The notes beneath the pieces were generated by a model. It ran no database searches. It saw only the letters and a program-made list of their open reading frames with translations, and was not told where the DNA came from. The position numbers were made by a program, and so were the translations under genes. Below, piece after piece: positions 7,692 through 15,806 of a stretch of 64,000 nucleotides of DNA. The stretch's first letter is position 1. Every line of letters starts with the position of its first letter. The stretch spans positions 144,286-208,285 of the forward strand of contig NZ_JAIXTC010000018.1 of assembly GCF_027484365.1 (NCBI RefSeq), in the 5' to 3' direction. Source of the DNA: Brevundimonas sp. Lineage in GTDB: Bacteria > Pseudomonadota > Alphaproteobacteria > Caulobacterales > Caulobacteraceae.

Positions 7692-8183
7692 ATGGCGACG
7701 ACGACCCCCCCGGTGGCGATCATCATGGGCAGCCGCTCGGACTGGCCCACCATGAAGCACGCGGCCGACATGCTCGACCGTCTGGGCGTCGCCTGGGACG
7801 CCCGCGTCGTCTCGGCCCATCGCACCCCGCAACGCTTGTTCGACTTCGCGAACGGCGCGAAGGCCGCCGGTTTCAAGGTCATCATCGCCGGCGCCGGCGG
7901 GGCCGCCCATCTGCCCGGCATGGCCGCCGCGATGACACCGCTTCCGGTTCTCGGCGTTCCGGTCCAGTCGAAGGCGCTCAAGGGTCTCGACAGCCTGCTG
8001 TCCATCGTCCAGATGCCCGGCGGCGTCCCCGTCGCCACCCTGGCCATCGGAGAGGCCGGGGCGAAGAACGCCGGCATCCTCGCCGCCCAGATCCTGGCCC
8101 TCAACGACGAGGTCCTGGCCGGCCGCCTCGACGCCTTCCGCGAAGCCCAGACCGAGTCGGTCCACGAGACGGTCGAAGACTGA
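7692..8183 (+). CDS. purE: N5-carboxyaminoimidazole ribonucleotide mutase PurE
   Basis: A 163-residue class I PurE that converts N5-CAIR to CAIR in purine synthesis. Motifs: [15 protein letters not shown] at the N-terminus, the catalytic SAHRTPQR, and [13 protein letters not shown]. The track's ORF begins at 7635, but the ATG at 7692 fits the family N-terminus, and GGAGCCCCTAAGC precedes it. The stop codon is directly followed by the purK GTG, so the two are coupled. Confidence 0.96.
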   Translation: MATTTPPVAIIMGSRSDWPTMKHAADMLDRLGVAWDARVVSAHRTPQRLFDFANGAKAAGFKVIIAGAGGAAHLPGMAAAMTPLPVLGVPVQSKALKGLDSLLSIVQMPGGVPVATLAIGEAGAKNAGILAAQILALNDEVLAGRLDAFREAQTESVHETVED

Positions 8184-9284
8184 GTGCCCTTTCTGTCTGA
8201 ATCAGCCCTGCCCGTCCCCCTCCCGCCCGGTTCGACCATCGGCATCCTCGGCGGCGGCCAGCTCGGGCGCATGCTGTCGCAGGCCGCCTCGCGGCTCGGC
8301 TTCGACGTCGTCATCCTCGACCCGGAGGAAAACAGCCCGGCCGGTCGTGTCTCGCGCGGCCAGATCGTCGCCGCCTATGACGACCCGACGGCCCTGAACG
8401 TCTTCGGACAGGTCTGCGACGTGGTGACCTTCGAGTTCGAGAACGTCCCCGCCGCCTCGGTCGAACGCCTGGCTGAGGCCGGCGCCCTTGTCGCTCCCGG
8501 ACCGACCGCGCTGGCCGTCGCCCAGGACCGGGTGGACGAAAAGACCTTCCTCAACGCCGTCGGCGCGCCCACGGTCGCCTTCGCCGCCGTCGACAGCCTC
8601 GACGACCTCAACGCTGCGCTTGAGACGCTCGGCACGCCCGCCCTGCTCAAGACCCGCCGCGACGGCTACGACGGCAAGGGCCAGGTCTGGATCAGGTCGC
8701 CGAAACAGGCCGCAGCCGCCCTGACCGAGCTCGGGGGCCGCCCCGCCATCCTCGAGGCCCGCGCCGCCTTCACCCGCGAACTGTCCATCATCGCCGCCCG
8801 GGGCCGTGACGGCGCGATCGCCGTCTATCCGCTGGGCGAGAACCACCATTCGGGTGGCGTCCTGCGCACCACCCACGCCCCGGCCCAGGTCGATGCGAAG
8901 ACCCTGAAGCGCGCAAAGGCGATCGCCGCCGCCGTGCTGGAGGGCCTCGCCTATGTCGGCGTCGTGGGCATCGAGCTGTTCGACCTCGGAGGCGGCCAGT
9001 TGCTGGTCAACGAGATCGCCCCCCGCGTCCACAACACCGGCCACTGGACTCAGGACGGCTGCGTCTGCGACCAGTTCGAACAACATATTCGCGCCGTCGC
9101 CGGCTGGCCGCTCGGACCCACCGCCGCTCACGCTCGCGTCGAGATGACCAACCTTCTCGGCGACGAGGTCGAGCAGTGGTCCCGACTGGCCGCCAAACCC
9201 GACCAGCGCCTCCATCTCTACGGCAAGGCGGAGGCCCGTCCCGGCCGCAAGATGGCGCACGTTAACCGGGTGAAGCCGCTCTGA
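8184..9284 (+). CDS. purK: N5-carboxyaminoimidazole ribonucleotide synthase PurK
   Basis: A 366-residue ATP-grasp enzyme that uses ATP and bicarbonate to make N5-CAIR from AIR, feeding PurE encoded just upstream with no gap. Visible are the N-terminal GILGGGQLGRMLSQAA, the ATP-grasp KTRRDGYDGKGQ, YPLGENHHSGGVL and the metal-binding VNEIAPRVHNTGHWT. The start is GTG at 8184, directly after the purE TGA. Length is normal for the family. Confidence 0.96.
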   Translation: MPFLSESALPVPLPPGSTIGILGGGQLGRMLSQAASRLGFDVVILDPEENSPAGRVSRGQIVAAYDDPTALNVFGQVCDVVTFEFENVPAASVERLAEAGALVAPGPTALAVAQDRVDEKTFLNAVGAPTVAFAAVDSLDDLNAALETLGTPALLKTRRDGYDGKGQVWIRSPKQAAAALTELGGRPAILEARAAFTRELSIIAARGRDGAIAVYPLGENHHSGGVLRTTHAPAQVDAKTLKRAKAIAAAVLEGLAYVGVVGIELFDLGGGQLLVNEIAPRVHNTGHWTQDGCVCDQFEQHIRAVAGWPLGPTAAHARVEMTNLLGDEVEQWSRLAAKPDQRLHLYGKAEARPGRKMAHVNRVKPL

Positions 9285-9309
9285 CTCTCCCTCTCCCGGT
9301 GGGACAGGG

Positions 9310-9987
9310 TTACGTTCTCTGCGGATATCGCAGCCGGCTCAGCATCTCGGTGACCTTGCGGACCGGGGCGTCGAAATCCTTGCCCGCCTTCCACTTCTCG
9401 AAGGTCATCACGTTCTCGATCCGCGCAGCCACGAAGGCGTCCGAGGCGTCCTTGCCGTCGAACAGTCGCAGAGTCATGGCCGGGATCAGGATGCCCGACA
9501 GGATGGTCCGCTTCGAATAGTGGTTCCAGTCGGTCGCAGCATCTCCTGCCCAGCGCCAGAGCCGGTCCGCCGTCGCCCAGGTCAGGCTGAGCACCAGATC
9601 GGTATTGGTCGGCAGGGCCAGGAAACCCGACAGCCGCTTCTCGGCCTCCGCATCCGCTGCGGCGACCTCCAGCCGGGTCGAGACGGCTTTGGCGATTCGC
9701 TCGCGGATCTTCAGCGCCGCCGGATCGCCCAGCGCGGCCAGGGCCTGGTCGTCGTGCCGACGCCAAAGCAGGGCCGCCAGATCGCGTGCGCCGTTGGGCA
9801 GCAGCAGCTCCTGATCACCTTCGCTCAAGCCGTTCGCCGCGCAGGCCTCGCGCACCATCCGGCCGTTCCAGCCCAGGCGCGGAGCCAGATCCAGCGCCGA
9901 ATCGAGCACGGACTGCTCCATCCGGTCGGCCCAATCCGGTTCATGGGCGGGCTCAGGCGTGTTCGACAGGTGAGGCGTATCGATCAT
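9310..9987 (-). CDS. COQ9 family protein
   Basis: A 225-residue protein related to COQ9, a lipid-binding accessory factor for ubiquinone hydroxylation in mitochondria and alphaproteobacteria. The N-terminal half has a TetR-like helical segment ([20 protein letters not shown]), and the core has [21 protein letters not shown], the most conserved COQ9 stretch. It lies three genes from ubiX, another ubiquinone-related gene. The start codon sits inside an 8-bp inverted repeat (see the regulatory entry). Lipid binding is inferred from the family. Confidence 0.85.
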   Translation of the reverse strand: MIDTPHLSNTPEPAHEPDWADRMEQSVLDSALDLAPRLGWNGRMVREACAANGLSEGDQELLLPNGARDLAALLWRRHDDQALAALGDPAALKIRERIAKAVSTRLEVAAADAEAEKRLSGFLALPTNTDLVLSLTWATADRLWRWAGDAATDWNHYSKRTILSGILIPAMTLRLFDGKDASDAFVAARIENVMTFEKWKAGKDFDAPVRKVTEMLSRLRYPQRT

Positions 9988-10044
9988 TTGGACATGATAC
10001 GCCCGTCACAGCGGGATCGCGAGCGTCACGGAAGCGCTGTGACG
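9974..10044. promoter_or_regulatory. Two inverted repeats in the divergent coq9/rpsU region
   Basis: First repeat: GGCGTATC (9974-9981) and GATACGCC (9996-10003), a perfect 8-bp stem that encloses the coq9 ATG in its loop when transcribed. Second repeat: CGTCACAGCG (10004-10013) and CGCTGTGACG (10035-10044), a perfect 10-bp pair with arms 21 bp apart. The first may act as an mRNA hairpin on coq9 and the second as a dyad operator. The symmetry is directly visible; the role is inferred. Confidence 0.5.
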
Positions 10045-10172
10045 ATCTGGACAGGACAGAAGGCTTGGTGTATCCGCACGCCTTCGCTCGCCGGGCTGTC
10101 GCCCGCGGGAACCGATTTTATTTGTCTGCCCGCCTCTCAAGGACGCGGCGGGCGGCCAAAGGAGAGTTCAAC

Positions 10173-10412
10173 CTGGTACAGATTTTCGTTCGCGATAATA
10201 ACGTCGATCAAGCGCTCAAAGCCCTCAAGAAGAAGATGCAGCGCGAAGGCAGCTTCCGTGAAATGAAGCGCCACGTGCACTACGAGAAGCCCTCGGAGAA
10301 GCGCGCCCGCCAGAAGGCCGAGGCCGTTCGTCGCGCCCGCAAGTTGGCCCGCAAGCGCATGCAGCGCGAAGGCCTGCTGCCGCCTCCGAAGCCCCGCGTC
10401 CCGCGCGCCTAA
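10173..10412 (+). CDS. rpsU: 30S ribosomal protein bS21, apparent CTG start
   Basis: A 79-residue ribosomal protein bS21. The body [20 protein letters not shown] and [19 protein letters not shown] is unmistakable, with the long basic alphaproteobacterial C-terminus. No ATG, GTG or TTG lies at the expected N-terminus. The codon before GTA-CAG-ATT is CTG at 10173, and AGGAG ends 8 bases upstream, an ideal spacing. The nearest in-frame conventional start (TTG about 50 bases upstream) would add a non-family extension. I therefore place the start at CTG. A strong terminator follows 28 bp after the stop. Confidence 0.9.
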   Translation: MVQIFVRDNNVDQALKALKKKMQREGSFREMKRHVHYEKPSEKRARQKAEAVRRARKLARKRMQREGLLPPPKPRVPRA

Positions 10413-10439
10413 GGGCCGCGACGTAAGGTACAGATTTCA

Positions 10440-10473
10440 AAGGCCGCCCCGGGAAACCGGGGCGGCCTTTTTG
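10440..10473 (+). terminator. Rho-independent terminator of rpsU
   Basis: AGGCCGCCCCGG / CCGGGGCGGCCT stem with a GAAA-type loop followed by TTTTT. This is a textbook intrinsic terminator just after rpsU. Confidence 0.92.
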
Positions 10474-10482
10474 ATGGCGTGA

Positions 10483-10662
10483 AACCCTCTCCCCTTGCGG
10501 GAGAGGGCTTGAGGCTCGCAGAGCGCAGCGATGCGCCAGCCGAAAGGGTGAGGGGTCATGCCGCCTCACCGGTAAGGACCGGCGTCACCCCTCACCCGCT
10601 CGCGCCAGAACGACGGCTGCGCCGCCGTGCGCGACCTCCCTCTCCCGCAAGGGGAGAGGGTT
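10483..10662. repeat. Palindromic intergenic element with perfect 25-bp arms
   Basis: The left arm at 10483-10507 is AACCCTCTCC-CTTGCGGGAGAGGG-like, and its exact reverse complement lies at 10638-10662. Each arm is itself a hairpin. About 130 bp of GC-rich sequence between the arms includes a second complementary GTGAGGGGT / ACCCCTCAC pair. It fills the 256-bp gap between rpsU and the convergent ABC permease gene. A sister element lies at 39573-39731. No coding sequence is supported inside. Confidence 0.75.
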
Positions 10663-10668
10663 ACAGGC

Positions 10669-12050
10669 CTACCGCCCGCCGCCCGAGATGGCCTGGCCGA
10701 AGCTCTTCCAGCTCAGCTTCACGTCCGACAGCGCACCCGCCCGGAAGGCCCGGCCGGCCAGCCACACCATCAGCAGGGCTACAGCGAACATCCCCGCCAT
10801 CGTGCCGATGATCTCGATCAAAGGCGGCCCGGACGGTGCCCGCGCGCTCATCAGGAAGGGGGTGAAGAAGGGCACCCAGGACAGGAACTTCACCGCCGGC
10901 GCGTCGGGGTTCACCAGGGCCATCTGGACGACCAGCAAGGGCACGACCAGCACCATCATGATCGGCCCCATCAGGGTCTGGGCGTCGCGCGGCGTCTCGC
11001 AGAAGGCGCCGATGGCCGCGAACAGCACGGCGTACATCAGGTAGCCGCCGACGATGTAGCCGATGAAGTAGAAGATCAGCCCGTCGGTCATCAGCACCGA
11101 GGCGACGTCGCCTGCCACCGAGGGGGCCGCCGTGATCAGACCCGCGGCCCCGATCCCGCCCCAGACGACCAGCACCGACAGGGTCAGCATCGCCACACCG
11201 AGGACCTTGCCGGTCAGAATCTCGGTCGCCGAGGCCGACGACAGCAGGACCTCGAGGATCTTGTTCGACTTCTCCTCCATCACGCTGTTCAGCAGGATCG
11301 AGGCGCCGGTGATGATCAGCGACCAGAGGATGAAGCTGAAGGCCAGGCCGATGATGCCGGGCAGGCGGTCCTTGAACGACACCTCACCTCCCCCCGCCGA
11401 GCGTGGCGAAAACACATTGATCTCGGGCCGGAAGTCATCGACGCGCTCGACCACGGCCCGGTCGATCCCGGCCTCGCGCAGGACGGTGTCGCGGTTCTCG
11501 TCGCGCAGGGCCCGGCGCACGAAGTCCTCAACCGTGTCGTCGGTCGCCCGCGCCGCCCAGACTCGGGCCGCCGGTCCCTCGGGGGTCCGGGTCAGGAAGA
11601 CGATCGCGTCGAGTCGCTGCGACTTGGGTGTCTCGTCGGTCAGGTAGCGGCGCACGACCGCCTCCTGGGCCGCGCCCGGCGCGGCGGCGGACAGATCGGC
11701 CGGCGTATCGACGAACCGGATACGCGACCGCGTCATGGAAGCGATCGCGCTTTCGGCGGCTCCGGGAGGTGCTCCCGAGGATTTCGCAGCCTTCTCGGCG
11801 GCTTCCCGGGCGCGTTCGGCCTGACGTTCGGCGTCGGCATCCAGGACGTTTTTCACGGCGGCGGCCAGACCGGTCGCGGCCGGCCCCTCCTCGATCAGGA
11901 CGACCGTCCGCACAGGATCGGCCCCGCGCATCAGAAGGGGCACGGCCCCGCCGAGCACGGCGAACAGGGGGAAGGCCAGCAGGGACAGCCAGAACCCGAC
12001 CGTCTTGGCATAGGCGAGGAACTCGCGCTGGGCGATCAGCAGGATACGGT

Positions 12051-12054
<4 letters not shown>
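10669..12054 (-). CDS. ABC-2 type transporter permease (NatB-like)
   Basis: A 461-residue inner-membrane permease. One TM helix near the N-terminus (FWLSLLAFPLFAVLGGAVPLL) is followed by a large periplasmic domain of about 200 residues and five or six TM helices in the C-terminal half, starting with IIGLAFSFILWSLIITGASI and the ABC-2 motif MEEKSNKILEVLLSSA. This layout matches NatB/YhaP-type exporters. The upstream ATPase gene overlaps it by 4 bp (ATGA), so the two form one transporter. The substrate is unknown; sodium or a drug-like compound is suggested only by family naming. Confidence 0.87.
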
Positions 12055-13016
<962 letters not shown>

Positions 13017-13085
13017 ACTCATCCCCCGGTCAACACCAGACCTAGGGGTAGCAAAGGACGCTTTACATGGAAACCGGATTCGACG

Positions 13086-13694
13086 TCAGTCGGCGACGAC
13101 GACCTGGAAGGTCTCACCCACGACGCGGGACGGGTTCACCTGGGCTCCGTCGCGACGCACCTCGAAATGCAGGTGCGGACCGGTGGAATAGCCGGTCGAC
13201 CCCACCAGGCCGATCCGTTCGCCTGCCAGCACACGGTCGCCGGACGCCACATCGATACGGCTCAGGTGGGCGTACATCGTGGTCATGCCGTTCGGATGGC
13301 GCATCTCGATGAAATTGCCATAACCCTCGGGCTGGTGACCAATACGAATGATCTGGCCCTCGGCCGCCGAATAGACGGCGGTGCCTTGAGGCGCAGCGAT
13401 ATCCACACCCTTGTGCATCCGTGCGCCCCGTTCCCCGCCCAGCCGGCGCATGCCGAAGCGGGAGTTGATGGCGAAGCCGCGCACCGGCTCCTCGAACCGC
13501 ATCGGCCGCGTCAGGGGCCCGGCGGGTTCGGCCACCGCCATGACCGGCGGCACTTCAGGCAAGGCCAGGGTCCGGATCCGGGGCTCCCGGTCCGCCGGCG
13601 CCATGGCCATGGCCATGACCGCGACGCCGATCAGGGCGGCGGTCTGGCCGGAGTGGGTCACAAACGCACGGGCGGTCGGAAGCAGTCGGCGCAT
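13086..13694 (-). CDS. M23 family metallopeptidase (LytM endopeptidase)
   Basis: An envelope peptidoglycan endopeptidase. The ATG at 13694 (MRRLLPTARAF) gives 202 residues with one hydrophobic anchor or signal segment (AALIGVAVMAMAMAP); the track's longer start at 13850 adds a Pro/Arg-rich stretch unlike a signal. The catalytic zinc motifs are intact: MHKGVDIAAPQG (HxxxD) and GPHLHFEVR (HxH). GYGNFIEMRHPNG is also typical. It probably cleaves cross-links and may be membrane-anchored. No coiled coil or LysM is present. It lies upstream of the ABC exporter genes on the same strand, 69 bp before the ATPase. Confidence 0.88.
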   Translation of the reverse strand: MRRLLPTARAFVTHSGQTAALIGVAVMAMAMAPADREPRIRTLALPEVPPVMAVAEPAGPLTRPMRFEEPVRGFAINSRFGMRRLGGERGARMHKGVDIAAPQGTAVYSAAEGQIIRIGHQPEGYGNFIEMRHPNGMTTMYAHLSRIDVASGDRVLAGERIGLVGSTGYSTGPHLHFEVRRDGAQVNPSRVVGETFQVVVAD

Positions 13695-13851
13695 GAAGTC
13701 GTCGGCTCGGTGGCGCTTTTCGAAAGCAGTGGACGCCCGTGGGCGCGGGTCCGGGACCGGCGCGCTTCGGCGAACGGCCGTGTCGTCAATTCCTGGGGCG
13801 ACTTTGGGGCGGGCCGGGCGCCAAGGCGTCGCACCCCGGGAACCGGGCAAA

Positions 13852-13886
13852 CGAAAAGCGCGCCGGCCGCAGGGGCCGACGCGCTT
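13852..13886 (-). terminator. Terminator of the GDSL autotransporter gene
   Basis: Read on the minus strand, AAGCGCGTCGGCCCC...GGCCGGCGCGCTTTT forms an imperfect GC stem ending in a short T run. It lies 24 bp beyond the autotransporter stop codon and before the M23 gene. Confidence 0.7.
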
Positions 13887-13909
13887 CGCAGAAGGGCTTG
13901 AGCTTTCGC

Positions 13910-15715
13910 CTAGAGCGGCAGGGTGACGGTGATGCCGCCCATGTGGCTGTCGGCATGATCGCCGAAGCGACCGCGATAGCCGACCTCGACCTCGAGCGGA
14001 CCCAGTTCGCCGCTCAGCCCGGCGGAGGCCAGGAACGAGCCGCCGAACGGATCGTCGATGCGACGTGACAGGACCTGCGCCGGGTTGGCGGCGATGCCGA
14101 CCCGCACGGCGTCGGAGCTGTCGTCGAGGCTGTCGCGGTAACCGCCCTCGACGAAGACGGCGAAGCCGCCCATGTCGCCCTCGGCCCGGAGGACGGCCTC
14201 GGCGGTGATGCCCTTCACAGAGCGGTCGCGGTATTCATAGGACGCAGCCGGTCCCTGCTCGACATAGCCGTCGACGTCGGCGTTGGCATAGGTCACGGCG
14301 ATCCGCGGAGAGAGGGCGATCCCGCCGGCGTCGAACCACAGTCCGCCCTGCAGACGCGCACCGGAGCTGAAGCCCCGGGTCGTGCCGGTCTGAACGATCG
14401 GCGCAAGGGCGCTGACGCGTTCAATGTCGTTGTAGTCGTCACTGGCGAGGCCGAAGGCACCGTTGATGAACGCCGAGTCCGAACGCCAGCCTGCGCCGAC
14501 GTCCAGCGCGAGGGTCTGCAGCTGGAAGTTGGTCGGGCCGGCGACGACATCCGCGTTGCGATAGCTGCCGGTCAGGCTGAACCGCATCGTCTCGGTGCCC
14601 GATTCCAGCATCATCTGGGCGCCGTAGCCGTCGGATTCGGCCGCGGCCACCGTGCCCCGCGCGTCGGTCTCGGAGCGGTCATAGAGGCCGCCGATCGAGA
14701 TCGACGTCCCCGCGACCCAGGCCGCATGTCCCGACATCCGGCCGGTCACGCCGTCCAGGGCGTCTTCGCGGTGACGATAGGCGGTTTCGCCCTGCAGGGT
14801 CGAACCCGCCGCCCGGTCGCCGTAGTAGAGGTAGTCGTTGGCGAGGGTCGCCACGAGCCGGTGCCCGGCGGCGGTCGGGTGAACGCCGTCGAAATACAGG
14901 TAGCTGTCCGGGTTGGCGCAGACGGTCACGCCGTTGAAGCAGGCGTCCGTCACATTGGTCAGACCGAAGCGGCCGGGGTTGGCGGCCAGGGTGTCGGACA
15001 CCTTGGCAAGATCGAACAGGATGATGTTGGTGTTGGGCCGGGCTGCGGCGGTCGCCATCAGGGCCGTCTGCAATCCGCTGTTGAATGTGGATCCCGCGTA
15101 ATCTGCCAAAGGCGAGGCCGTTGTCGTGCGGAACTGGGGCGTGATGCCCAGCCGCGGCAGGTTGGTGACCAGGATCGTCCCGGCTCCGCGGCCGGCGATG
15201 TCATTGACCAGGAAATTCATGTCCGCCACCGCAGCGGTCAGGGTCGGCGTAATCGCGGCGGTTGGAGCGGCGCTCGCCCCTGCAGCCGGCAGGGCCTGGA
15301 AGATGTTGTTGGCGCCGCCCAGGACGCTGACCAGATCATTGGGACCGAACACGCCGCCGCGGGCGAGATAGGTCGTCAGCTGCTGGCGCATCCCTGGCGG
15401 GAAGGCGATGTTGTTGTCGGTCCTCGAACCGCCGTAGGCCAGGTTGATGCTGCCGGTGACAGAACCGTTGAAGTTGGCGGCATTAAAGCCCAGCAATTCC
15501 GTGAACACCCGCCCGTTGGAGAAGCGGCCCTGGAAGTAGGGCGGCGACGGCGGCTGGGTCCCGCCCGAGGCGAGATACAGGTTGCCGTTGTCGCTGAGCG
15601 AGTCGCCCAGAACGACCAGGCGGCCGTAGGTCTGGGCCGAGGCGGCGGTGGCGAGCGCGGCGGATGCGGCGAGCGTCAGCGCAGCCAGGGCTGCGCCGCG
15701 AAGATAGCGTGACAT
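13910..15715 (-). CDS. Autotransporter GDSL esterase/lipase
   Basis: A 601-residue outer-membrane protein. Signal peptide LAALTLAASAALATAASAQ ends at about residue 27. The SGNH/GDSL passenger has block I VVLGDSLSDNGN, a GGANNIF block and block V DGVHPTAAGH with the catalytic Asp and His, so it should hydrolyse esters at the cell surface, like EstA of pseudomonads. The last 260 residues form an autotransporter beta-barrel of alternating strands ending in TVTLPL. The ATG at 15715 is preferred because GAGGGAGGA lies upstream, the same leader pattern as the gene at 4204. A terminator follows. The natural lipid substrate is unknown. Confidence 0.88.
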   Translation of the reverse strand: MSRYLRGAALAALTLAASAALATAASAQTYGRLVVLGDSLSDNGNLYLASGGTQPPSPPYFQGRFSNGRVFTELLGFNAANFNGSVTGSINLAYGGSRTDNNIAFPPGMRQQLTTYLARGGVFGPNDLVSVLGGANNIFQALPAAGASAAPTAAITPTLTAAVADMNFLVNDIAGRGAGTILVTNLPRLGITPQFRTTTASPLADYAGSTFNSGLQTALMATAAARPNTNIILFDLAKVSDTLAANPGRFGLTNVTDACFNGVTVCANPDSYLYFDGVHPTAAGHRLVATLANDYLYYGDRAAGSTLQGETAYRHREDALDGVTGRMSGHAAWVAGTSISIGGLYDRSETDARGTVAAAESDGYGAQMMLESGTETMRFSLTGSYRNADVVAGPTNFQLQTLALDVGAGWRSDSAFINGAFGLASDDYNDIERVSALAPIVQTGTTRGFSSGARLQGGLWFDAGGIALSPRIAVTYANADVDGYVEQGPAASYEYRDRSVKGITAEAVLRAEGDMGGFAVFVEGGYRDSLDDSSDAVRVGIAANPAQVLSRRIDDPFGGSFLASAGLSGELGPLEVEVGYRGRFGDHADSHMGGITVTLPL

Positions 15716-15806
15716 GGTCTTCCTCCCTCGGTCGTCGATTTCGCGACCGTTGGATGACAGTCTGCGCCCGTTTTGCGGGAGCGCAAGATGCCGCGAGGGA
15801 AGGTTC

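Noticed and set aside
13086-13850. 254-residue start for the M23 peptidase
   Set aside because: The extra 52 residues are Pro/Arg-rich and precede the hydrophobic segment in a way unlike a signal peptide; the ATG at 13694 fits better.
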